From an uncultured Pseudoxanthomonas sp. (lineage in GTDB: Bacteria; Pseudomonadota; Gammaproteobacteria; Xanthomonadales; Xanthomonadaceae), in NCBI GenBank assembly GCA_937975725.1, contig CALJUL010000124.1, positions 1 to 41,419 of the forward strand: a DNA stretch of 41,419 nucleotides, in the 5' to 3' direction. The notes under the pieces are model-generated. The model was not told the DNA's origin and searched no databases. It saw only the letters and a list, made by a program, of their open reading frames with translations. Of this stretch, positions 34,832 to 41,419 are shown one piece after another (within the stretch, counting starts at the first letter, position 1; each line of letters begins with the position of its first letter). The translations under genes and the position numbers were made by a program.

Positions 34832-35809
34832 GTGGAACGAACACCTCTCCCGCCCGCCCCGCGCCTGTGCACCCTGAGCGACGGCCATGCCGGCAATGTG
34901 CGCCAGGCGCAGTCGCTGGCGCGTGAGCTCGGCGGCGCGGACTACGACGTGGTGCTGGACGCGCGCGCGCCGTGGCGGTGGTTCGCACCCCGGCGCTGGC
35001 CCGGCGCGGAGCACGCGTTCGGCGACGCCTTCGCCGCGCTCGGCGCACGCCCGCCGGTGCTGGCCATCGGCTGCGGCCGGCAGGCGGCGCTGGCCACGCG
35101 GGTGCTGCGCGAACGCGGCAGCCGCGTCGTGCAGATCCTCGACCCGCGCCTGGACCCGGCCCACTGGGACCTGGTCGTGGCGCCGGAACACGACGGCCTG
35201 GCCGGCCGCAACGTCATCCCGCTGCTCGGCAGCCTGACGCCGGTGGACGATGCCTGGCTGGCCGAGGCGCGCGCGCGCTTCGCCCGGTTCGCCGCGCTGC
35301 CCGCGCCGCGCACCGTGCTGCTGCTGGGCGGCGCCAGCGCGCACTACCGTTTCGACGCGGCCGCGTTCGCGCACCTGTCCGCCCTGCTCGACCGCGCCAT
35401 CGCCCGCGACGGCGGCGCGCTGCTGGCGACCGCCTCGCGGCGCACGCCGCCCGGCGTGGTGCAGGCCTTGCGCAGCCGCCACGCCGGCGCGCGCGACACC
35501 CTGCTGTGGTGCACCGACGCCGACGGGCCGAATCCCTACCCCGGCCTGCTGGCCTGGGCCGACCGCATCGTCTGCACGCCGGACTCGGTCAACATGGTGT
35601 CCGAAGCCTGCGCGACGGCGGTGCCGGTGCACGTGTTCGAGCCTGATCGCGTGCAGGGCCGCCCGCGCCGCTTCCTCGACGCCCTGCTGCAACGCGGTCG
35701 CATCCGCGCGCTCGACGACACGCTGCAAGCCTTCGCTGCGGCGCCGCTGCGCGAGACCGCGCGGGTCGCCGCCGAAGTGCGCGCGCGACTCGGCCTGCCT
35801 GCGCGCTAG
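34832..35809 (+). CDS. ELM1/GtrOC1-family protein, putative glycosyltransferase-like
   Basis: 325 residues with a GTG start. It matches the family named after plant mitochondrial fission protein ELM1: CTLSDGHAGNVRQAQSLARE at the N-terminus, RVVQILDPRLDPAHWDLVVA, PEHDGL, LLLGGASAHYRFD, ATASRRTP, and ADRIVCTPDSVNMVSEACAT near the end. The fold is predicted to be GT-B-like, and the family has no settled bacterial function. The surrounding LPS genes suggest a role in the envelope, which is inference. No clear Shine-Dalgarno sequence precedes the GTG. Convergent with glnE. Confidence 0.85.
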   Translation: MERTPLPPAPRLCTLSDGHAGNVRQAQSLARELGGADYDVVLDARAPWRWFAPRRWPGAEHAFGDAFAALGARPPVLAIGCGRQAALATRVLRERGSRVVQILDPRLDPAHWDLVVAPEHDGLAGRNVIPLLGSLTPVDDAWLAEARARFARFAALPAPRTVLLLGGASAHYRFDAAAFAHLSALLDRAIARDGGALLATASRRTPPGVVQALRSRHAGARDTLLWCTDADGPNPYPGLLAWADRIVCTPDSVNMVSEACATAVPVHVFEPDRVQGRPRRFLDALLQRGRIRALDDTLQAFAAAPLRETARVAAEVRARLGLPAR

Positions 35810-35873
35810 GCGCCGCGCGCGGCGGCCGCGCTTTCCTTCCGATGTGAACAGAACGGCGCGGATGCGCGCCGCG

Positions 35874-38717
35874 CTATGCCGCGTCCGCGGGATCGAACGC
35901 CAGCCCCTGCGCCGTCGTGGCGCGCACGACCAGCGCGCGCGCGGCGGCGATGGCGCCATCCTCGGCCACCAGCCGCGGCCGGCGGTCCAGGGTGCAGGCC
36001 AGGCCGGCGGCGACGAAGGCCGCGTGCGCCGCATCCAGCGCATCCGCCTGCTCGGCCGACAGCACGCCGGCGCGCACCAGCGCCGCGACCAGCCCCGGCG
36101 TGTCGCGCGGCGCCAGCAGCAATGGATGCGCGGGCGATTCGCGTAGCACCAGGTATTGCAACAGGAATTCCAGATCGACCAGGCCGCCGGCGCCCTGCTT
36201 GAGGTCGAAACGCGCGGCGTCGCTGCGGTCCAGTTCGGCGCGCATGCGCACGCGCATCTTCGCCACGTCCTCGCGCAGCGCATCGGCCTCGCGCGGCCGC
36301 GCCAGGGTGGTGGCGCGGATGTCCTCGAACGCCTGCAGCAGGCCGGCATCGCCGGCCACGCCGCGTGCGCGCACCAGCGCCTGGTGCTCCCAGGTCCAGG
36401 CGCGCTCGCGCTGGTATTCGGCGAAGCTGGGCAGCGACGACACCAGCAGGCCCTTGGCGCCGTCCGGGCGCAGGCGCACGTCCACGTCGTAGAGCCGGCC
36501 CGCACCGGTCACCGCACCGAGCAGCGCGACGATCTTCTGCGCCAGCCGCGCATACCAGCGCCCCGCCTCCAGCGGGCGGGCGCTCCCTGGCCGTGCAGCC
36601 TCGGGCCCGGATTCGGCGCCGGCCGGCGCGTCGAACAGGAACACCAGGTCCAGGTCCGAACCGAAGCCCAGTTCCTCGCCGCCCAGGCTGCCGTAGCCAA
36701 GGATGGCGAAGCGGCCGCCGGCCACGCGCCCGTGCGCGGCGGCGACGTCGCGCGTGGCGATGTCCAGCACCACGCGCACCACCGCGTCGGCCAGCCACGC
36801 GAGCTGGCGCACGCTGTCGCGCGCGGCCTGGCGGCCATCCAGCGCCGCCAGCGCGACGCGAAAGCTCAAGGCCAGACGCTTCTCGTTGAGCAGGCGCAGG
36901 CAGGCTTCCGGATCGTCCTCGTGCAGCACCGCCTCGCATTCGGCGCGCAGTTCGGCGCGGTCGGGCAGCGGCCCGGACACGCGCGTGTCCAGCAGTTCGT
37001 CCAGCAGCAGCGGATACGAAGCCAGCCGTTCGGCCAGCAACGCGCTGCGCGCCAGCACGTCCACCAGCCGCGCCAGCGCGCTGGGCTGTTCGTCCAGCAG
37101 GGCGAGGTAGCTGGCGCGGCGCAGGATGGCCTGCAACAGCGAGAGCACGCGCTTCAGCGCCGCGTCCGGCTGCGTGGCGCGCGCGCAGGCTTCCAGCAGC
37201 GCCGGCACCACCCGGTCGAGCCGCGCGCGCGATCCGTCGGACAGCGCGCGCACGCCGGAGTACCGGGCGAACTCGCGCAGCGCGCTGTCGGCGCCACCGG
37301 CGTCGGCGAAACCCGACCCGGCCAGCGCCTGCGCGTCGCCGCCTTCCGGCAGCGCGCGCCAGTACTGCGCCAGCGCGCCGGGCACGGCGTCGCGCCGGCG
37401 CGGCGCCAGCAGTTCGGCGAACTCGGCGGCCACCCGCGCCCGTTGTTCGTCGAGCGCGGCGCGCAGCATGTCCCAGTCGGCGTGGCCGAGCCCGCGCGCG
37501 ATCCGCAGGCGGTCCAGCGGATCGTCCGGCAGCAGGTGGGTCTGCGCGTCGCGCAGCATCTGCAGGCGGTTCTCCAGCCGGCGCAGGAAGGCATAAGCGG
37601 TAGCCAGCGCTTCGCCCTCTTCCGCCGACATCTGCCGCGCCGCGACCAGCGCCGGCAGCGCCACGCACAGGCGGCGCTCGCGCAGCGCGGGCTCGCGCCC
37701 GCCGCGGATCAGTTGCAGCGCCTGCACCAGGAATTCGATCTCGCGGATGCCGCCGGGGCCGCGCTTGATGTCGTCGGCCAGTTCGCGCCGCGCCACTTCC
37801 GCGGCGATGGCGGCCTTCATTTCGCGCAGGCCGTCCAGCGCGGTGAAGTCGAGGTAGCGACGGTAGACGAACGGCCGCAGCGACTCCAGCCAGCGCTCGC
37901 CGGCGGCGACGTCGCCGGCCACCGCACGCGCCTTCAGCCAGGCGTAGCGTTCCCAGTCGCGGCCTTCGCGCTGGAAGTACTGGTCCATGCCGGCGAACGA
38001 CAACGCTACCCGGCCGGCGTTGCCGAACGGCCGCAGGCGCAGGTCCACGCGATGGCAGAAGCCGTCGACGGTCGGTTCGTCCAGCAGCTTCGCCAGGCGC
38101 TGGCCCAGGCGCATGAAATAGTCCTCGGCCGCCAGCGGGCGCGCGCCGTCCGATTCGCCGCCCTGCGGATAGGCGTAGACCAGGTCGATGTCGGAGGAAA
38201 AGTTCAGCTCGCCACCGCCCAGCTTGCCCAGGCCGAACACCACCAGCCGCTGCACGCTGCCGTCGGCTGCGCGCACCACGCCGTGGCGCTGCGCGAATTC
38301 GATCTCCAGCGCCTCCAGCGCGACCTGCAGGCAGGTCTCGGCCAGCCGCGTGGTGCCGGCCAGCGTGTCGGCGACGGTGTCCAGCCCGTGCACGTCGCGC
38401 CAGACCAGGCGCGTGGATTCGGCGGTGCGGTAGCGGCGCAGCGTTTCCGGCCACAGCGCGGCCTCGCCTTCGGCCAGGACCGGCAGTGGCCACGGCTCGG
38501 CGCCGTCGTCGCGCAGCAGCGTCGCCAGCAGTACGGGTTGCCGGCGCAGCGTTTCCAGGGCGAAATCACTGGCCGCCACCACCTTCGCGGTGCGCGCCGC
38601 ATGTCCCTCGTCCGCCAGCAGCGCCGCCGCCTCGGGCGAGGCCGCGCACAGCCGCGCCAATCCGCGCTCGGTCAGCGCATCGAGTTCGTCATCCAGGGAC
38701 ACGGCCGCATCGTTCAT
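35874..38717 (-). CDS. glnE: Bifunctional glutamine synthetase adenylyltransferase/deadenylylase
   Basis: 947 residues, matching the family. It adenylylates and deadenylylates glutamine synthetase in response to nitrogen status signalled by PII and glutamine. Both nucleotidyltransferase domains are intact: the N-terminal deadenylylase with FGLGKLGGGELNFSSDIDLV (161-180) and the C-terminal adenylylase with GYGSLGGEELGFGSDLDLVF starting at 674. Their VDLRLRPFG and VDVRLRPDG strands and the GGIREIEFLVQ/GGLVDLEFLLQ helices are also present. The start at 38717 follows a CACAAT box by seven bases with no Shine-Dalgarno sequence. Confidence 0.97.
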   Translation of the reverse strand: MNDAAVSLDDELDALTERGLARLCAASPEAAALLADEGHAARTAKVVAASDFALETLRRQPVLLATLLRDDGAEPWPLPVLAEGEAALWPETLRRYRTAESTRLVWRDVHGLDTVADTLAGTTRLAETCLQVALEALEIEFAQRHGVVRAADGSVQRLVVFGLGKLGGGELNFSSDIDLVYAYPQGGESDGARPLAAEDYFMRLGQRLAKLLDEPTVDGFCHRVDLRLRPFGNAGRVALSFAGMDQYFQREGRDWERYAWLKARAVAGDVAAGERWLESLRPFVYRRYLDFTALDGLREMKAAIAAEVARRELADDIKRGPGGIREIEFLVQALQLIRGGREPALRERRLCVALPALVAARQMSAEEGEALATAYAFLRRLENRLQMLRDAQTHLLPDDPLDRLRIARGLGHADWDMLRAALDEQRARVAAEFAELLAPRRRDAVPGALAQYWRALPEGGDAQALAGSGFADAGGADSALREFARYSGVRALSDGSRARLDRVVPALLEACARATQPDAALKRVLSLLQAILRRASYLALLDEQPSALARLVDVLARSALLAERLASYPLLLDELLDTRVSGPLPDRAELRAECEAVLHEDDPEACLRLLNEKRLALSFRVALAALDGRQAARDSVRQLAWLADAVVRVVLDIATRDVAAAHGRVAGGRFAILGYGSLGGEELGFGSDLDLVFLFDAPAGAESGPEAARPGSARPLEAGRWYARLAQKIVALLGAVTGAGRLYDVDVRLRPDGAKGLLVSSLPSFAEYQRERAWTWEHQALVRARGVAGDAGLLQAFEDIRATTLARPREADALREDVAKMRVRMRAELDRSDAARFDLKQGAGGLVDLEFLLQYLVLRESPAHPLLLAPRDTPGLVAALVRAGVLSAEQADALDAAHAAFVAAGLACTLDRRPRLVAEDGAIAAARALVVRATTAQGLAFDPADAA

Positions 38718-38765
38718 CGCGGCGATTGTGGCATGCGCCCCGGCCGGCCGGGCGCTCCCCTGGCA

Positions 38766-39180
38766 GGAGCGGCTTCAGCCGCAACCGCGCGGATGAAAAG
38801 CCTTTGGGCCACGGATTTCGCGGATCAACACGGATGAAGCGAATCAAACGGATCGAGGCCCAAGCCCTTATCCGTGTGATCCGCGTCGATCCGTGGCCCA
38901 CTTGCCTAGCGGTGAATCGCTTGCCATTCGGGCGTGCTGCGGCACGTTTCTCAGCGTGCACTGCCAACGGCTGTCGGGATGCGGGCGCGGCTGAAAAGCC
39001 TTTACGCCACGGATTTCGCGGATCAACGCGGATGAAACGAATCAAGCGGATCGAGGCCCAAGCGCCTTATCCGTGTGATCCGCGCCGATCCGTGGCTTCC
39101 ACTTGCCTGGTGGTGAATCGCTTGCCATCCGGGCGCGCGCGACTGTCGGGATGCGGGCGCGGCTGAAACCGCTCCTACAA
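38766..39180. repeat. Repeat cluster between glnE and lipB
   Basis: The 472 bases between glnE and lipB hold no gene. Two direct copies of a unit of about 140 bases lie at 38795-38934 and 38993-39135, roughly 85-90 percent alike. Each unit contains an imperfect hairpin: CCACGGAT and CGCGGATCA blocks face GTGATCCGCG and ATCCGTGG. A third motif, CTGTCGGGATGCGGGCGCGG, occurs at 38971 and 39143. The cluster is bounded by inverted ends, GGAGCGGCTTCAGCCGC at 38766 and GCGGCTGAAACCGCTCC at about 39160. The organisation matches the 26074-26244 element: outer GGAGCG ends and inner ACGGAT hairpin. Confidence 0.88.
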
Positions 39181-39189
39181 GGGGACGGG

Positions 39190-39858
39190 TCAGGCGGCGG
39201 CGGACAGGTCGGGGAGGTCGGCTTCGGGATGCAGGGCCAGGCCGAACTGCGTGCCCAGGTGCCGGAGCAGCGCCGGCTTCACCTGGTCCATGGCGGACGG
39301 GCCGCCGAGGTCGGCCAGCGATACCACCTGCAATCCCTGGTAGCCGCAGGGATTGATGCGGTGGAAGGGCTCCAGGTCCATGGCGATGTTGAACGCCAGG
39401 CCGTGGAAGGTGCAGCCCTGGCGCACGCGGATGCCCAGTGCGCCGATCTTGGCGCCGGCGACGTAGACGCCGGGGGCGCCTTCCTTGCGCTCGGCGTGGA
39501 CGTTCCATTCGGCCAGGGTGTCGATGATGGCCTGCTCGATCCTGCACACGTAGTCGCGCACGCCCACCTTGAGCCGCTTCAGGTCGAACAGCGGATAGGC
39601 CACGATCTGGCCGGGGCCGTGGTAGGTCACCTGGCCGCCGCGGTCGACGTGGATCACCGGGATGTCGCCCGCCGCCAGCACGTGCTCGGGCTTGCCGGCC
39701 TGGCCCAGGGTGAACACCGGGTCGTGCTCCACCAGCCACAGTTCGTCCACGGTGGCGTCGGTGCGCGCGTCGGTGAAGCGCTGCATGGCGCGCCACACCG
39801 GTTCGTAGGGCTGCCGGCCCAGTTCGCGGACGCGGCAGGGCGCGCTCACAGGGTCCAC
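39190..39858 (-). CDS. lipB: Octanoyl-[ACP]:protein N-octanoyltransferase
   Basis: 222 residues. Transfers octanoyl from ACP to lipoyl domains, the first step of lipoate synthesis. The catalytic Cys171 in NPCGYQGLQVV and Lys137 in GAKIGALGIRV are present, with LVEHDPVFTLGQ and the RGGQVTYHGPGQIVAYPL signature. Two GTG starts are possible: 39858 (used here) and 39849, where GTGA overlaps the ybeD stop. It forms a pair with ybeD as in E. coli, but no lipA follows; the repeat cluster and glnE do. Confidence 0.96.
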   Translation of the reverse strand: MDPVSAPCRVRELGRQPYEPVWRAMQRFTDARTDATVDELWLVEHDPVFTLGQAGKPEHVLAAGDIPVIHVDRGGQVTYHGPGQIVAYPLFDLKRLKVGVRDYVCRIEQAIIDTLAEWNVHAERKEGAPGVYVAGAKIGALGIRVRQGCTFHGLAFNIAMDLEPFHRINPCGYQGLQVVSLADLGGPSAMDQVKPALLRHLGTQFGLALHPEADLPDLSAAA

Positions 39859-40124
39859 TTCACTTCTGGATGGTCGCGCAGCACCGCGTGGGCGGTTTCA
39901 TACTGCGCGCGCTCCTCGGCGCGGAAGCTGATGCGCACGGAGACGAACTTGCCGGTGGAGGAGTGCTTCCAGGTAATGCTCTCGTGCAGCACTTCCAGCC
40001 CGGCCAGCACCAGCAGGCGCGGCAGTTCGGTCTCCAGGCCGGCGTCGGCGGTGCCCATGGCACTCAGCTCGAAGGTGCCGGGGAACTGGAAGCCGTGGTC
40101 GGGATTGTCGGATCGGATTTCCAT
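39846..40124 (-). CDS. ybeD: YbeD/DUF493-family protein
   Basis: 92 residues starting MEIRSDNPDHGFQFPGTFEL, then LLVLAGLEVLHESITWKHSS and SVRISFRAEERAQYETAHAV, which match the small ACT-like DUF493 family. Its function is not established; it is nearly always found beside lipB. An AATAAT box ends exactly six bases before the ATG and there is no Shine-Dalgarno sequence, so the mRNA is probably leaderless. Overlaps lipB. Confidence 0.93.
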   Translation of the reverse strand: MEIRSDNPDHGFQFPGTFELSAMGTADAGLETELPRLLVLAGLEVLHESITWKHSSTGKFVSVRISFRAEERAQYETAHAVLRDHPEVKWTL

Positions 40125-40130
40125 GCGGCG

Positions 40131-40136
40131 ATTATT
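40131..40136 (-). promoter_or_regulatory. -10 box with leaderless start for ybeD-lipB
   Basis: AATAAT on the minus strand is followed by six bases (CGCCGC) and the ybeD ATG at 40124. The spacing is identical to that in front of the first lipid A acyltransferase gene and the TetR gene. Confidence 0.55.
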
Positions 40137-40201
40137 GGGACGGCGGGCGTGAAAACCAAGCCTGCGCCCGGCGCGCGCCGGTCCTGAGCGCCCCCGCAAC
40201 G

Positions 40202-40229
40202 GCAAGGGCCGCCCATAGGCGGCCCTTGC
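40202..40229 (-). terminator. Hairpin after the CsgG-family gene
   Basis: A perfect 12-base stem GCAAGGGCCGCC/GGCGGCCCTTGC with a four-base loop lies 24 bases after the CsgG-family stop. No U-tract follows, so termination is inferred from stem strength and position. Confidence 0.6.
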
Positions 40230-40252
40230 GCAATGCCCGGTGGCGGGCGCGT

Positions 40253-41218
40253 TCAGCGCGCCAGTTGCACCAGCGTCGAGGACACCCAGCCCTTGTTGCC
40301 GAGTTCGTCCTCCACTTCCCACATGACGCCGTCCTTGTTGCCGGTGGGGTACAGCAGCATGCCCACGTCCAGGTCGCGCACCGGCTTGCCGGTGCCCTTG
40401 GCGTTGGCGAACAGGCGGCCGGGCTTGGTCATCTCCACCGCCTGCTGGGCGTTGGACGCCGAGGCGTTGTCCGACAGGCCGCCCAACTGGGTCACCAGGT
40501 CGGTGTACGCCTGCAGGTAGGCCAGGGTGATGACCTGGCCGATCTCGGTGTTGGCGTAGCCGCCCACGCCGGCCGCGCCCAGGCCGCTGCCGCCGAACAG
40601 GCCGCCACCGGCGCCCCAGCCGATGTCGGTCTTCTTGGCGTTGCCCTCGGCCATCGCCACCTGCTCGGACGAGCGCACGTCGGTGACGGTCAGCACCACG
40701 TCGGCGGTCTTGCTCTTGAAGTTCAGGCCGCCCACCACCGCGCCGGCGCGGCCGCCGATCAGTCCGCCCAGCAGGCCGGACACGGCGTTGCCGCTGGCGT
40801 TGCTGTTCTGCGAGATCAGGTCCGGCACCAGCACGTAGTCGGCGGCGCGGATCTGGCCCTTGCCGACGTTGGAGCGGTTGCGCAGCTCGCCGCTGGCGGC
40901 CAGTTCGCGCTCGGCCATCGCCGCGCCCATGCCGGCGCCGCGGTCGACCAGGGTGAAGCAGCGCGACTTGTTGACGAACACCTTGATCAGCTTCGACGGC
41001 GCCGGCAGTTGCTGGCCGGTCCACCAGTTGACGGCGTCCTCGGGCTCCAGCACCGAGATCGACCCCAGCGGCTTGGCGCAGGTCGGGATCTGCGCCACCT
41101 GCTCCTTGCGCTGTTCCTGCGCGCTCTTGCGCTGCGCCATCGCGGGCACGGCCAACCCGGCCACCAGCAGACCGGCCACGCCGGCCTGCACCCAGAACAT
41201 CGTCTTCTTCTTGCTCAT
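40253..41218 (-). CDS. CsgG/HfaB-family secreted protein with glycine zipper and C-terminal SH3-like region
   Basis: 321 residues with a signal peptide (to about Ala28, VPAMAQ). No lipobox Cys is present, unlike E. coli CsgG. Residues 50-140 match CsgG/HfaB (SISVLEPE, FVNKSRCFTLVDRGAGMGAA, ADYVLVPDLISQ). A glycine-zipper stretch (148-164, GLLGGLIGGRAGAVVGG) and a second Gly-rich stretch (200-220) interrupt the domain. The last 55 residues (MLLYPTGNKDGVMWEVEDEL, GNKGWVSSTLVQL) look SH3-like. Such proteins are annotated as curli-assembly or peptidoglycan-binding relatives; no other curli genes are here. AGGAGAA precedes the ATG. Confidence 0.82.
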   Translation of the reverse strand: MSKKKTMFWVQAGVAGLLVAGLAVPAMAQRKSAQEQRKEQVAQIPTCAKPLGSISVLEPEDAVNWWTGQQLPAPSKLIKVFVNKSRCFTLVDRGAGMGAAMAERELAASGELRNRSNVGKGQIRAADYVLVPDLISQNSNASGNAVSGLLGGLIGGRAGAVVGGLNFKSKTADVVLTVTDVRSSEQVAMAEGNAKKTDIGWGAGGGLFGGSGLGAAGVGGYANTEIGQVITLAYLQAYTDLVTQLGGLSDNASASNAQQAVEMTKPGRLFANAKGTGKPVRDLDVGMLLYPTGNKDGVMWEVEDELGNKGWVSSTLVQLAR

Positions 41219-41387
41219 CCAGATTCTCCTAGCGAAACCATGCCGGCGCCGAGCGGGCGCGGCTCCCTGGGGCCGTGCACGGCACGTCGCGTCGCAGGCT
41301 CCCCGTGCGGCATGGTAGTCGACCTGCGGGGCGCCGATGTGTCACAGAAACGGGGAACCGCGGCGGGAGCGGCCGTCCGCGACACGG

Positions 41388-41393
41388 GATAAT
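41388..41393 (+). promoter_or_regulatory. Putative -10 box of a gene beyond the window
   Basis: GATAAT in GGGATAATGG near the right edge resembles the other -10 boxes of this window. The 200 bases between the CsgG-family start and the window edge hold no ORF that I can support. No -35 is seen. Confidence 0.35.
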
Positions 41394-41419
41394 GGCCGCC
41401 CTTCCCGGCCCCCGCCCTC

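Noticed and set aside
36156..38837. Long plus-strand ORF opposite glnE
   Set aside because: glnE is intact and full length on the other strand; the plus frame shows no recognisable motifs.
38795..39135. Possible CRISPR-like array
   Set aside because: Only two imperfect units about 198 bases apart with internal dyad symmetry; no short regular repeat-spacer pattern and no cas genes.

Overview
The window is a GC-rich gammaproteobacterial chromosome segment. Gene content and order point to the Xanthomonadaceae/Lysobacteraceae (Lysobacter, Luteimonas or Pseudoxanthomonas-like). Signs of this are an ilvC-ilvG-ilvM-ilvA-leuA operon, several lineage-typical palindromic intergenic repeats, and promoters that put a -10 box six or seven bases before an ATG. 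The genus call is an inference. I see no prophage, transposase, CRISPR array, tRNA or rRNA. Almost everything is housekeeping metabolism, envelope biogenesis or efflux, so no clear undescribed protein system is visible. The most interesting signals are regulatory and structural.

Region 1 (1-3196): the 5' part of thiC on the minus strand with a TPP riboswitch upstream, and a divergent secreted S9 serine peptidase. Region 2 (3197-15401): branched-chain amino acid synthesis. ilvD, with an orphan PhnD-like binding protein behind it, is divergent from ilvC-ilvG-ilvM-(27-codon ORF)-ilvA-leuA, followed by leuC, leuD and leuB. Ahead of ilvC lies a 37-codon leader peptide with a seven-codon Leu/Val/Ile run, an intrinsic terminator and a competing antiterminator pairing, which is textbook attenuation. 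Genes are translationally overlapped up to leuA; palindromic repeats fill the leuA-leuC and leuC-leuD gaps.

Region 3 (15465-18494): a membrane sensor diguanylate cyclase with about 14 propeller repeats. Region 4 (18520-25989): a tripartite RND efflux pump (permease and lipoprotein adaptor on minus; TolC on plus) with a divergent TetR-type repressor, an AT-rich inverted-repeat operator and a Pcm-like methyltransferase. Region 5 (26074-26244): a composite nested inverted repeat.

Region 6 (26271-33349): LPS/lipid A assembly, with waaA coupled to a CaiB-type CoA-transferase gene, two convergent LpxL-like acyltransferases, an O-antigen ligase-like protein, a family 4 glycosyltransferase and a small zf-CHCC protein. 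Region 7 (33517-41218): YceI-like protein, nitroreductase, ELM1-family putative glycosyltransferase, glnE, a 470-base repeat-filled gap, ybeD-lipB, and a CsgG/HfaB-family secreted protein. The window ends at a promoter-like sequence for a gene outside it.
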